Below, one piece after another: positions 46,870 through 59,253 of a stretch of DNA of 64,000 bases. Under the pieces are notes generated by a model. The model made no database searches, had not been told where the DNA came from, and was given only the letters and a program-made list of their open reading frames with translations. The stretch's first letter is position 1. The number at the start of each line of letters is the position of its first letter. Source of the DNA: Ceratorhiza oryzae-sativae (Eukaryota > Basidiomycota > Agaricomycetes > Cantharellales > Ceratobasidiaceae); the NCBI GenBank assembly GCA_030998015.1, contig JARWMV010000075.1, positions 1 to 64,000 of the forward strand. Direction: 5' to 3'. Both the position numbers and the translations under genes were made by a program.

Positions 46870-48168
46870 GGTCAGGGTACACTAGGATATCTAGAGCTTA
46901 AGGAAAAGTAGATATGTTAGTATACACTAATTGTACTCAATACTTCTTAGACTAGAGTAAGAAGGCTCAAAGTAGTTGCAATGCAATCAAGTAACACTCA
47001 AGGTAGTCTTAATCTTTCACAGTGTAAACTGACTAATTTATAGGTATAAAGAGCAAGACTACTATGGTCAGGTTCCCTTAGATATCTTAAATGTAGTTCA
47101 GCCCTAGTCGCTTGGACTAACTGATACTAATTTTAATACTAGACTTAAGTGATAGCTTATAGGATAGATGGTGGGCTGCCTAATGCATGTACTTCCTCAG
47201 CTACAGGTACTTAGATTTCCTCTAATAGCTGGTACTTAATGTCACGCTCAATCAGGCAATATTGTATCCTTATATAACTCTGTATATAAGATACAATGAA
47301 TCAGATAATATATAACTAATATGGTACTTTATTCCTCAGTACTAGTTATATAAGAAATCACACACAGACAAGAGAAATAGAAAGAGAAAAGAAACCAATA
47401 ACCAGTCTGGGTTGAGTAGAGGAGGAGGTGGTCTGGAAGGGCCTCAGAGGAGGTCCTTTTATACCCTGAGGAGGGCATTCCAGAGCCAAATAGATACATG
47501 CATGCCAGTGCAATCATCAAAAGAGGGTACTGCTATACTTGGGGTACACCCTAGCCCAGTATAGGATAAAAGAGTAAAGACAGGGTGTGGATCAAAGGCA
47601 TTGATGCATCTGAGACCTGCTATTGGCTTGTAGATCATATTATCATAGTATATACATGTAATGAACAGAGGCTACATCTCAGTGAGTCATAAAGTGAGTC
47701 AGAGAAGCTTCTGGATCAATTTGGGAAGCTCTCCTGACTCACTGGAGTCATTAGATCTTGATTGATGGTCCAGTAAGATTCTAATGATCTTCGGGCCATT
47801 CCGGCGCGAGGATCTGGTGGATCGCGACGATCTTCGGGCAGCAGATACCACCGAAGATTAGCTATCGATAGAGCACAAGATCGCTTTGATAGCGTAAGCG
47901 GTTGCCGAGATATGAGCGGTGCGATGTTGTAATCAATATCTCCTGATAAGAGGAAATATCGCAACCTCTGTATCTCTCTGAGATCTTATTGTAAAAACTT
48001 AATAAAATATGCGTTGGAGAGCAGGAAATTTGTACTATTTAATGGAATGGAGAATAGTACAATTCAGAGTGCATACAAATTCAAGTATTTCACAAATTAA
48101 TTACAGAGACATCGCTTGAGGTTGGCAGAGCAGACTAAAATAATAGAAAATGTTAGTGATCCATAACA
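46870..48168 (-). mobile_element. LTR, reverse arm of an inverted pair
   Basis: This is an inverted copy of the preceding LTR, joined tail to tail with a single A between them. It lacks the last few bases (TGTTAC side) and ends CCATAACA at 48168. By eye the arms differ at only a few per cent of sites. GTGGA follows. Together the arms form a 2.6-kb palindrome with no internal retrotransposon sequence. Confidence 0.9.
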
Positions 48169-49400
48169 GTGGACAACTGAGGCAGCTGGTTGCTCATGAT
48201 CATTAATTCCACTATCCCCAGTAGTATCAACCTGGTCTTCACCTGTTACAGGGGCTTGTGGACTAGAACTGAGAGCTGCATGGAGAACTGCTGGCACAAC
48301 CTGACCTTGCTTGGGCTCAGAAGGCAAGGAAGCAGGAACGAGGGTTTCATTTTGCAGATCACCAAGAATAATAGTGTCCCCCAATGGAACAGGCCCAGAA
48401 GCAATAGTAGGGCTCAGTGTCAAATCCAGGCAAGAGGGAGCCACAGAATCAAACAAGAGGGAAGTGCCCTGATCAACAATTGGCAGTAATGCCTGATTGC
48501 GATTGACAACATGGTCAGCACTTGATATGTCATCATGTGAGAGCAGTCTGTCCTCTGGGGTTCTCTTGCACTCAAGTGCAGGAGTTGGATGTTGAACCCC
48601 AAACAATGTTGTGAGGGTGAAAGAAGCGACTGCGGGATTGGCATCTGCAAGCAGGGAGGGAGCCTGAGCAAGTGAGGGACATGGGATGGCAGCAGATGTG
48701 AAGCAGCTTGGCGAATTTGGGGCTGCTCAGGGTGCAATGGGCGATTTCTCGGGTGCTGACCGCGTGTCTAGAATCTGGTTGGGAGCTGCAGTAGAAGCTG
48801 GCTTAGGATGAATCACCGCAATTAAGGTATCTTTGGGAGCACCATCAGACACAAGAGCTGCCTGTGCCTCTGTGGGGGTTGTTCTGCCAAGAGCTGTAGT
48901 TCCATGCCCAGGAGCTACTTTTGTAGTGAGTGGATTCAATGAACAAGAACAACTAAACTCACCAGAATCTTTCACGTCATTTCTATCACTCCTGTTTGAC
49001 TTTCCATGGGCATTGACGGGTTTGCTGAACCACTGTTCTACAGGCAATGCCAGCTCCTGTTTTTTGATCTCTATCTCCATTCCAGATTTGTCCTTGAACT
49101 TCTTCTTGACAGCAGGTGCCTCAATATGTGAGTCGATCAACTTGGGAGGTGGGGTATCATTGGTCTGCAATGCAAGTGATGCCAGAGCAGGTTTGGGCCT
49201 GGTTGGGGGATCAAGTTTCAGCTGAGATAGCATTGGAAAAGAGGCAAGAGTGCCACTTGAACCAGAAGTGTCAATATTGGGGGCTGCCAAGGGCACAACC
49301 CTGGGCTCTGAAGGTGACATAGGGCAAGCGACAGAGAGAGCCGAAGAATTGTTCAGGGCAGGCAAGGGGGCGGATTTGGAATCAGAATGAGGCCAAGGAA
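48169..49400 (-). pseudogene. 3' exons of a Pro/Ser/Thr-rich protein, cut off by the LTR
   Basis: A minus-strand frame runs from 49400 to the LTR at 48168, with one in-frame TGA at 48727-48729 and a likely intron near 48950 (GTGAGT donor). The product is low-complexity (P, S, T, A) with one basic-charged patch (KKKFKDKSGMEIEIKKQ). It joins in phase to the gene upstream through a GC-AG intron at 49401-49456. However, this part is CpG-poor, unlike the upstream exons, so it could also belong to a different, older locus. Its C-terminus is lost at the LTR. Confidence 0.4.
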
Positions 49401-49430
49401 CTGCTTAATCATTAGTCTAAATGAACAATA

Positions 49431-52400
49431 TCAATCACTATGCCAAGGCGACTTGCCTTGCCTCTCGATATCTACCACATTAGTCTCATCGAGCTGGCTG
49501 GCCTGGATATTTGGGTCGTTTGTCGGCTGCTTGCCATCCATATCTTCAACCTCGCCAACATTTAGTGGAGCTACCATTACAGCCACTCCCTTGGACACCG
49601 GCGTGGTAATCGCAACTTCTTTTTGAACCGGGTGTTCGGTTTCCTTCTCGTCACCCGGCGCCCCTCCGAACCGTGGAGCGTCCGCGCCGCCCTGAATTGC
49701 AGAATCAACCTCCCCTCCCGAACTAAGTATTATTTCAACACCTTGAGCGCTCACAGACTCGGACAGCTGTGCCACCGCTTTCGGAGAGGGAGGACCCATG
49801 AAAGTTCTATCCAGAACCGAAGTAGGCTCGACCACAGGAGCACCGGTGACTGTAGCGGCCGCCGTCGGGACGACCTGGACCTGCACTTGCTCCGGTTCCT
49901 CGACGAGCGTGGGAACCGTAGCCGGGTTACGAACCGATGGAGATGCCTGGCTAGCATCCGACATACTTCGAGGTTCAGCGGGCAGAAGGTTCTTCGCAGC
50001 TTCATTACTACCCGGCCATGCAACAGGTTCAACGCGAGGCAAAGGCACAAGCGGCGGGTTCGTCGCAGCGAAGAGCATAGCGGGGAAGAGCCCATGTACA
50101 GATGTTTCAGCCGAAGGTGGGATGAAGCGATCTGCTACGGACATTGGCGGGGGGGAAAGGCCAGTAGTTAAGGTCGCTCGCGGTTCAGGATCGAATTCGT
50201 GGCTGGGTAGATCCGCGACCACTGGTTCACTGTCAGAGCTGGGCTCCACTGCAGAATCTTGGGGCGTTGGGATAAACTTGGTAGCTGACACCAGCCTAGA
50301 TGTCGAAAATGCGTTGGGTGATTCGGAGGATTGTCTGGGAGTGACATCGACTTCGAGAGCGCTGGGACCGTGTGTCGGCATGCGCGTGATGTCTAATTCC
50401 GACTCGTAAAATTGAGACGGCAGAGTCAGAACCGTCGAGTTATCCACAGACGATAGTGATGGCTCGACGAGGGCGACATGGGATTCTGTCACAGCAGCTG
50501 GCGAAGCGTCTAGAGCGGGCGCTGCCAACACTTGATCGGGTTCAACTGCATGGACTGTAGCTACATATGATTTCGCGGGTTCGGCGGAAGAGAGTGGTCG
50601 AGTTGGATTAGAAATGAATAGAGGGGCATTGGGTGCGCCTGGTACTCGGTCATTATGGGGCGGGGGTGCGGGGTTGTGATTCTCAGACGACAAAGGTCCA
50701 ACTGACGAGGGGAAAGAGGTGAACGAGACAGGGGCTGTGGCGGCAGACGGCCAGGCTAAACGAATCGGGAGCTCTGCCAATGAAACTAATGAATCCACGG
50801 GAGGCTCAGTATACAGATTCCACCTCACAATTCTTGCCACGTACCAGTATTTTCGCCAACAGTTTCAACCTCTGGTTTCTCAGGCTCACTCGGCGTCGAA
50901 AGTATATTAGTGCCGGGCGGGGATTTTGTCTCGTTCGAAATTTGGATGGGTCTGTCTGTTTCACCCCCTGCGGAGGCGCCAGAAGGAACCAAACCCACAT
51001 CAATAGACTGTGTATCGTCCGTTTCCCTGTGGCCCGTATGCTCATTCAACGCGGCTTGTGCATCCGCCTGATCTTCACCGAACTCGATAGTCTTGCACAA
51101 CGGCTCTTCACCGGGTTCGCCGGCCGATGCCTGTGTTGGTACCGCTCCAAGATGAGTCCCATCGCTTGGCTCTCCAACCACAGGGAGTGGATTCGGGGCG
51201 GGTTCAGATTCTGCAACTCGCTCCCTCTTCAATGGCGACCCGAGTCCCGAGACCGCGTTTTCGTTTGAAACTACAGCGGATCTGAACAGGGTAGATTCAT
51301 GTACAGGAGGTTGCACCAAGTGCTGCTCGGTTATACTTGGCTGGACTGGGTCGGACAAAGATGTTGGTCGAGGTGAGGGGATAGTGTTGGAGTTAAGCGC
51401 CAATGGTAGGTGCGTTGGTTGGTTAGCCGGAACCATCTCGGCCTTTGCGCCACTCCCGAGATCGGGTAACCTCTGGGGGATTCCCCCAGCCGCAACCAAA
51501 GGATCAGCGCGAGGTATTTGCTCAGGGCCGGAAGCAAGCTGCTTGGGATCGGGTCATTTCCACGCCTGCTCTCCCACCGCGGCTGATACATGGGGACCTG
51601 CGGTCACCGGAACGTCGACGGCAGTAATCGTCCGAGAGAGCTCAGTCGCCCGAGGTGTTACTGTCTCAGTGGATGCTCGCAGACCTGGTTTAGGGGGCGA
51701 CTGCCCGCCTGGGGCTTCGGCTTTGAAAATATCATAGGTGGATGGAACAGCAGCAGGTGCTGGCGCCGAACGATTCCAATAAATCGGATGGGATACTGGT
51801 CCGGGACGTACAATCGACTTGGGCTCCTGGACCGACAAAGTTTCAGCTCCGGGATCTTGAGCCCCGACCGGAGCTAGGGGCTCGGCTTCTTGGGGCTTGT
51901 CCCCTACAGGAGGTTCAGAACCAGGTTCAGGAGTCTCGGTCGCACCTTTTAGGAGAATCGTGTTTGTGACCGGCGGCACTGAGCCCAGCCTCGAGCCAAC
52001 AGCATGAGGGGTTGGGAGCGGCATAATTGCAGATTGAATGAGAGCAACTGGCACGAATGCTGGGGCCATGGCATCAAAAGGAGTCTCATGAGCAAGCGTG
52101 GACTGTGCAACGGAAGCGATTTCCGGGAGCTCGCCATTTGAGCGCTCTTTTTTCTCGGCTCCGGAATCAACAGCAGGCAATGGATATCGAACGCCAGTCC
52201 CCGGCCCGGCAAGAGATGTTGAAGCCAAATGCTGGTGATCATCGCCAAGAACTCCTCCAGAAACAGGTGAAGCGGCGTCACCAGGCGTATACTCCGAAGC
52301 TGATGAAGCCTTGAACAACGGGGCTCGAGAATCAGACACTTCGTCCACTCCAGACTCGACGCTGGTCATGGCAGGAGCCTCGGCCCCACGGGACGGCACC

Positions 52401-54113
52401 ATGACCTCCTCCGTCTGAGAAGCGAGGACAGGCCCAGGCATGGACGAGGGCAGGACCACCCTTTCAGCTCCAGACTCGAGTGGATCAACAGCAGCTTTAT
52501 TCTCCATCACGGGTTTATCCTCGAGATGGGCTTGGGCTTGGGCTTGCGACCGTTTATCTGGGGCCAACTTGATCGAGTTTTTACTCGGTTCGGCGTCAAG
52601 GATTTGGTCGCTCTGAAAACCCTGTTTTGGTATATCCTTGGCCGGCTCCCCAGGCAGGGGGTTTTCCTCTCGTCGGCTCTTTACTAGGATTCGGGGCCTG
52701 GGGGTCAGAGCCGGCCAACGGCTCGGGGCTAGTAGAAGCCTCGGGTTCTGTGGGTGCCATCGCCTTTAGCGCGCCCACAAGCGAGTCGGCAAGCGCCTTA
52801 ATAACAGCCTCATCTGTAAAAAGCTTGACTAGTTCGTTCTTCACAACCTTGCGAACGTCCGATTCGGTCAAAGCCTGTATGCAAGTCATTCATTCAGCCG
52901 ATTCGGATTTGGTCTCGATACTTACACGCCCCGGAGCTGCTCCGGACTGGTCTTGCGGGCTCCCGTGAGATTCAGGTTTCGACGACGGGCCAGGGCCTGA
53001 CGCTGCAGGCCTGGACGAATACACCTGGTGACAACCATTGCAAACGGGCGGCCGCCTCAAAGCTTCCTCAGTACAATTCGGGCAGAGGTGAATCGCAGTA
53101 ACCGGTTGGGGATGAGCAGCCGGAGGATGAGGCAGAGATCCAGCAGGGTAGGCAAACGGAGGTGGCCAGTACCACTGTGCCGGTGACCAGTTGCGATAAT
53201 CGTACGGGCCATTGGGAGGTTCACTTGATCGATTCTGCGGTTGGGGGATATGTTCGTTTGAAGGTTTGGATGAGTCGGCGTCTGCCGCCAGTCCCTCTGG
53301 TCTCACGGTCGGCCTGTCGACACTCGGCTCCTCGATAGGCTCATTCTTGGGTACTTCTTGGCGGCGACTCTTGGGTAGCTTGGGGTTCTTTGCTGGCGTC
53401 TCGCTTGCCAGGTCGGTATCGACGGACACGTCCCTCTCGGCCATGATTGGCTCTTCGGATAATCTGAGCAAGTATTAGGAACAGCAGCAAGCCGACGGTT
53501 ATGACTACTTGCTCTTCAGGTTCGGCACGCACCGCCTTCCTGCCTCTCCTTTCCACGATGCTTGTGCCCGGGGCGGCTGCTTGAGTTTGTGATCGCTTCG
53601 TCTGTTTGGCGGCCTTCGATGGAACAGGCTCGTTGAACGGTCTGGAACAAATGTCAGTCAGGTCGTATGGACTCTGGTTGAAAACACGCACGTTGTAGTG
53701 GGCATGGGTCCCACCCTTGTTTTCTTCAGCTGGGTCTTTGGTACGAACTCCTCCTCGGGGTAACCGTCCTCGGGGGTACCTGGGCGTGGAACCTTGGATT
53801 GCTTTGCCGTGAGGGATACGCGAGGCAACCCAGAGCTCTGAAACCCATCGTCAAAGGCCAGCTCCGGGCTAGGATCGAACGCCGGTCGCCGGGTGCGGTT
53901 AACAGGGCGATTTCCCTGCTGGCGACTGCGAGGTGGGGGGGACAAGTCGCGTTGAGGCATGGTGTTTGCACGGCGAGCTCTGGGCCCGCTGTCCATCGCT
54001 GCAAACGGGTTGAACTCTGGGAGGATGGTGATATGGCGCCGAGGCTCGGGCGACGGGTCACGGAGCTCGACGGTGTTTCCCGACGTGCGAATCGACATGC
54101 TGCTCCAGTTCAT
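49431..54113 (-). CDS. Large intrinsically disordered protein of unknown function, multi-exon
   Basis: The gene starts at ATG 54113 (MNWSSMSIRTSGNTVELRD). Long minus-strand frames follow, joined by short introns: 53642-53691, 52875-52925 (GTAAGT, phase kept) and 50786-50844 (GTACGT, phase kept) are well supported; junctions near 53,470, 52,650 and 51,560 are unresolved. The protein would be about 1,400 residues, rich in Pro, Ser, Ala, Glu and Val, with a CxxC...CxxC pair (LCPNC and VCNGC, about 53030-53090) that may bind zinc, and a Leu/Val-rich helix after it (ALTESDVRKVVKNEL). No enzyme domain is recognised. The gene is divergent from the NACHT-WD40 gene, with about 1 kb between starts. The frame either ends at 49431 or continues through a GC-AG intron. 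Confidence 0.6.
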
Positions 54114-55116
54114 TCAGGTTGGGTCGGGGCAGCACTCAGAGCTGCTCTTAAGCTGGAGCGCTGCGCATTGCCGCCGCCGTCCTGCCGGTCCGGGTTTGAG
54201 CGCTCCGGCCATGTCGTCGTCCATTCGGGGCGCAACTGCCGCACATCGGAACAAGCCCGCCAGGCACAGCTGATCCTCCCAGCGCTTAAGACCAGCCAAA
54301 CACATACATACCAGCCACCTGGTTTGCCACACATGTCGCTCGCCTCAGCTGGGGCCGCATCCACTTTCCAGGAGAGACACAACTCTATCATAAGTGTTGC
54401 GTCAACCTCATCCTGCTGCCTGACTTCCCCAGCTGCATTTTGCTCAAGTCAGTGAAGCATGGTACATTCGCCCTATCAGGAGAACGTGTGGAGATCCTAC
54501 CGCTAGCAACGTTTTGTCGCATAAGTTTCCAACTAAATTTATATGCATCCTTCAGCAATTATCGGCAGGAGAGACTACCGTGTATCAATTATCTCAAACT
54601 ACATCACTAGACTCATCGCGAAAACATTTTAACTCTACAGCTCTCAGAGCCCTGACCACTTCGACACCATCATGGGTGCACATAGTGCGGAAGTGTGAAC
54701 TCAGCAGCACTTTTGGACACGCGACTCCCGGCCGAGACGATGCCGGGAAAAGACATAGTTATTGCACGGGTCGATCTAGTTCTGTCGGACATGCAAATAT
54801 GCTTGTGTGAGATTTCGGTTCGATATGTACTTCCTAGCCAATATGGATGAGTCGACCGTGCAGTGCCAGTCGCTTATATGTCGGCGCAATTTCCGCGTAT
54901 GTTGTGCTCTCGTCCAATCTACTCGCTTACCCGGTTTTCCGCTCAACCTGCAAAATATTGAAGAGCCTATTGAATCGAGTGGATGTCCGAGCGCGGGATA
55001 GTAGAGCGTGATGGCTGTGCTTGAGATGAGTCAGCACACCAAAGCACGCAGCGCCTCGTTGCATTGAGCAGGACCACCACACCCTAACCACTTGCTATCG
55101 CACATTTGCTCTCAAT
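54114..55116. promoter_or_regulatory. Shared upstream region of two divergent genes
   Basis: About 1 kb separates the start codons of the disordered-protein gene (minus) and the receptor gene (plus). It holds no supported ORF. The frames at 53799-54455 are antisense shadows. Both promoters should lie here, but I can point to no specific TATA or operator-like motif with confidence. Confidence 0.4.
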
Positions 55117-58100
55117 ATGACAACTCAGCATATCGACAAGCCTCCGGAGGCCTTGAGGTATCGCATTCAAGGTATTCACTGGTTCTTGCGTGTGCTCGTC
55201 ACCCGGCTCATCCTCTCGACCAGAAATCAAGCTACAGCCAGCCGTTTCCAATTACAACATGAGTCTCAAGATCTTGGCTGACGGTAATGAAATGTACCGC
55301 ACCTCTACGGTCAAAAAGGGAGGTGTGCTACACTGGAACAACAATATACCCCATATGTGAGGCCGTGGTTCGTGTCTCGTCTTAGCGCGCTAATGCTAAT
55401 ATCCTATCCGCAGCGATGTCCACCCTAATTCCCGAATCGAAATCCGCGCATACGAGCATCACTCTCTCGGCCGCAAACCGCGCGTCTGGGTCGTAGAGTA
55501 TGGCGTGATGGAACTCGATGAGTCTCTTACTGTCAATCGGGGTAAGTTTCTCTTAGATCGCGCTGGTCGGTTACGAGTAAACAGCGCCTTTGTAGATTGC
55601 AGCCAACCAGGTGTCTCTATAAGCATCATCCACGCTGCCCCTCAATCGGTGAGCCGCTCATCTTTGGCAAGGAATAGATCTTGACTCACAGCTGGATCGC
55701 AGAACGAGGATCTGGCGGCCAGGGCGCTATCAAACGCAGCAGCTATCAACCGACAGAAGCGGCTTCTCAAGAAGCTTGGCCCGGCCAGGAGCGTGATAAA
55801 AACCCTTCTCGAGTTTGGAGGTGCAGTATCTGAAGTGAGTCGATCTCGGAACCGGGAAACCTGGGCAAGGCGCTGAGCGTCACTTAGCTGGAGCCTCACG
55901 CCAAGGATGTGTTTGCTATCTTCAATGAGGCATGGGGGGTACGTGATCTGCTTTTCCTGCTGTTGATATGATATCGGGGTTTATACGCATGTATCGATTA
56001 TAGAAACTGGAAGCACAAGAAAAGTGCGACGAAAGCGTAGCGACCCTGGTCGACGAGCTTGTCGATATTCTCCCCTCCGCTGAGGCTGTAAAAAAAGCTG
56101 CGAGATTGCCCCAGCTCCAGCAAACCATAGAGGCCATATGGAAACTAATTGAAGAAGCTTCACTGTTCGCAATCGATTATAAGTCCACCGGCGAAATCGG
56201 TAGGATATTCTTGCCTCATTTCTCCGTTCCTACTGAGTACTTCGTCAATGGCTTCCACATGGAGAACATTTACAGGCTCCAGCGCCCAGCAAAAGGTCGA
56301 TGATATGTTGAGCAGGCTCCGGGATCTCAAGGCGACGTTTGATCGGAGTGTGGGCATTCAAGCCCTCCAGATGTTGGACGAGAACGGTTAGTTCGACGTA
56401 CAATTGCATCGACTTCCGCGATGGTGACCATGATGGTGCAGCTCGAAAGATGCTCCTAGAAAAGCTAAGGCCGGTAGGCAAGGCACATTACGATCCAAGT
56501 CGTGCCTGCTGGCCTGGGACCCGCGCGGGGATAATCCAAGACCTCATCAGCTGGGCCGGACGCCCCTTCGACTCCGGTGTCCCCACAGGGGGGCAGCGAT
56601 TTATATGGGTGCACGGTCAGGCCGGCCTCGGCAAAAGCTCTATCGCGACTTCTGTCTGCCGAATTCTAGACGACTCCAAAACTCTTTCGGCTAGTTTCTT
56701 CTGTAAACGTGACGAACCAGAACGACGTGACCCACAGCGGATTCTCTCAACCGTTATATATATGCTGGCTATTAAACATCCCGAGTACGGAGTTGCGCTT
56801 CAGAGAGTGCTCGAAGAAGACCCGATACTATCAGACTCGCCTATGCAGATACAATTTGAAAAATTGGTTCAAACGGTTCTTGGATCACCAGAACTCTCAC
56901 AGGGCAACACGCCGGAGACGGTTGTATTGGATGCACTTGACGAAAGCGGACCTAGCGACGGGCGCCAGCAGCTTCTTGGATTTCTCTTGAGTCTGTCGAG
57001 AATGGTGCCATGGCTGAGGATCATCATCACCAGCCGTCCGGACTCCGATATCAAAGAATTCTTTGACCGTAGCGATCAACAATCGTTCGCCATTCGCGAC
57101 GTATTTTCGCACGACGCGTCTGACGATATACGCGTGTATGTCAAGCATGTTCTTGATACATCCCCCAAAGCAAAACTACTGTCTGATCTTGCGGCGGAAA
57201 GGATCGTCGCGAAAGCCTCGGGGTTGTTCATTTGGGCCCGAACTGCGTGCGACCTTGTGTTATCCGATCATGACCCTCCCAAAGCCTTGGAGCTCGTTTT
57301 GGATAGCGCAGTGACCAGTCAGTCGTCCCAAGCACTCGACAACCTGTACACTATGGCTGTCGAGGCCAGCAGAGACATAAGACAGGACCCAAATCGGGCA
57401 ACAGATGCTGTGCGAAAATGCTTGGGAGCAATTATCGTATGCTCTACTCGTACACCCTTGTCGATTTCAGAATTAAGCAAACTATACGGGGGCCAAATGA
57501 GCGAGCGTTTCTTGCAATCGGTGGTCAGTAGCTTAGGCTCCGTACTGTATATCGACCATGGGTTAGGGGATGCTGTGCGTGTATATCACGCCTCGTTCGC
57601 CGATTACATCCTCGATTCTAAGAGATCCGAGAAATACAGCGTGGACCTGAACGAGCAAAACGCACACTTCGCGACTCGCTGTTTATTCGTAATGAAGGGT
57701 GCGCTTAGGTTCAATATCTGTGGACTTGAAACCTCGAACAGGTGTAACAAGGAGGTGGAGGATCTGAAGCAGCGGGTAGATGAGAATATCCAACCTCACC
57801 TGAGATACTCCTGCACGTACTGGACCGACCATCTGACCAAAGCTGGGGAGCAAGAGAGGCCAAATCTGCAGGAAGTGGCGAAAAGATTCCTGTCTGGGAC
57901 AACTGTGCTATTTTGGATAGAAGTCCTAAGTCTTCTAATGCGACTTGACGTCGTATCATCAAGCATACAAACCCTGCAGGCGTACTATAAGGTGCGTACA
58001 CGTGCATGGGTTCCACGAGACCCACAGAGAGGTGACACAATGGTAACAATGGGTTGCACCTGCAGGAACTAGATATGGAGATGAATGAGATCATGAACGA

Positions 58101-59253
58101 TGTTGATCGTTTTGTGAAAGCATTCTCCATTCCCATCAGAGAGAGCACACCGCACTTGTACACATCAGCCTTGGCCTTTTTACCATCCGCCTCTATGCTT
58201 GGGATTGTCAAATCAATGAACTTTCCAAACACAATCCGGATTGCGCGTGGCACGGCGCAACGATGGGCTCCATGGTCCCAGCTTATACCTCACGATCGGC
58301 TGGTTTTATGTGTCGCATACTCGCCTGATGGTTGTCACATCGTCTCTGGCTCAGATGACAAGACAGTGCGAGTGTGGGATGCGCATACAGGTGCTGCAGT
58401 TGGTCAACCACTTGCTGGTCACTCATCCTGGGTCAACTCTGTCGCATACTCGCCTGATGGTCGTCACATCGTCTCTGGCTCAGATGACGAGACAGTGCGA
58501 GTGTGGGATGCGCATACAGGTGCTGCAGTTCGTCAACCACTTGCTGGTCACTCATCCCCGGTCAGCTCTGTCGCATACTCGCCTGATGGTCGTCACATCG
58601 TCTCTGGGTCATTAGACAGCACAGTACGAGTGTGGGATGCGCATACAGGTGCTGCAGTTGGTCAACCACTTGCTGGTCGCTCAGGATGGGTCAGGTCTGT
58701 CGCATACTCGCCTGATGGTCGTCACATCGTCTCTGGCTCATCTGACAACACAGTGCGAGTGTGGGATGCGCATACAGGTGCTGCAGTTGGTCAACCACTT
58801 GCTGGTCACTCACAATCGGTCCTTTCTGTCGCATACTCGCCTGATGGTCGTCACATCGTCTCTGGCTCAAATGACAAGACACTGAGAATTTCAGGTGATC
58901 GCAGCTCACCACAAGACCCTTCACTCGAACAGGATCTTCATCAGATCACGCGGGACTCACCACATCGTTCAGCAGCCCTGTCTCTCGGTGTGGTACCCGA
59001 CGCCATTCTTAATCCAAATGTTTCGCGTATGATGAAATTTTGCCAAGCTGATGGATGGGTCTCTGCGTCACCTGGTGAATTGCTCTTCTGGTTACCTCCC
59101 GAGTATCAACGACCTCGCCCCGATGATTCGTTGATCGTCATTTCTTCTGCAAACATTCCTCGCCCTGTGTGGCTTGATTTCTCACATTTCAGACATGGCA
59201 TTGACTGGACCAGCGTGTACACAACCACGGAAGGAGCGAGTGGCGAACAGTAG
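55117..59253 (+). CDS. NACHT-WD40 (NLR-like) receptor, ten exons, 1200 aa
   Basis: Exons: 55117-55191, 55238-55356, 55414-55541, 55596-55648, 55703-55834, 55888-55938, 56004-56199, 56276-56386, 56442-57991 and 58066-59253. All phases close (3603 bp). The first exon is less certain; ATG 55259 is an alternative start giving 1168 aa. The N-terminus is a C2-like beta domain (TSTVKKGGVLHW, RVWVVEYGV), then a helical region. NACHT follows with Walker A GQAGLGKS (residues about 347-354), Walker B VVLDALDE (about 449-456) and a TSRPDSD sensor segment. Five WD40 repeats begin near residue 888, then a conserved-looking C-terminal cap. Such proteins are STAND NTPases thought to act in non-self recognition and regulated cell death in fungi. 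The effector type of this N-terminus is unknown. It is intact and CpG-rich. Confidence 0.9.
58312..58890 (+). repeat. 129-bp WD40-coding tandem repeat, 4.5 units
   Basis: Units start at 58312, 58441, 58570, 58699 and 58828, exactly 129 bp (43 codons) apart, and are nearly identical at the nucleotide level. Differences cluster at codons for the residues after GS (SDDKT, SDDET, SLDST, SSDNT, SNDKT) and after GHS or GRS (SWVN, SPVS, GWVR, QSVL), which are surface positions of the beta-propeller. The last unit breaks off after NDKTLRI. High identity implies ongoing gene conversion or unequal exchange, as known for fungal HET-type WD40 genes. Confidence 0.9.

Noticed and set aside
51554..51556. 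A further in-frame TGA in the disordered-protein gene
   Set aside because: A GTGGGA...CCCCAG intron of about 105 bp with matching phase can remove it, so it is not counted as a nonsense change.
53440..53560. A membrane-helix-like segment in the disordered-protein gene
   Set aside because: The hydrophobic stretch lies in a GTAGTC...CTCAG segment of about 45 bp that looks like an intron or its edge, so it is probably not translated.
58241..58924. Alternative-frame and antisense ORFs over the WD40 repeats
   Set aside because: They are shadows of the 129-bp repeat; the WD40 frame has the conserved residues and joins upstream exons in phase.
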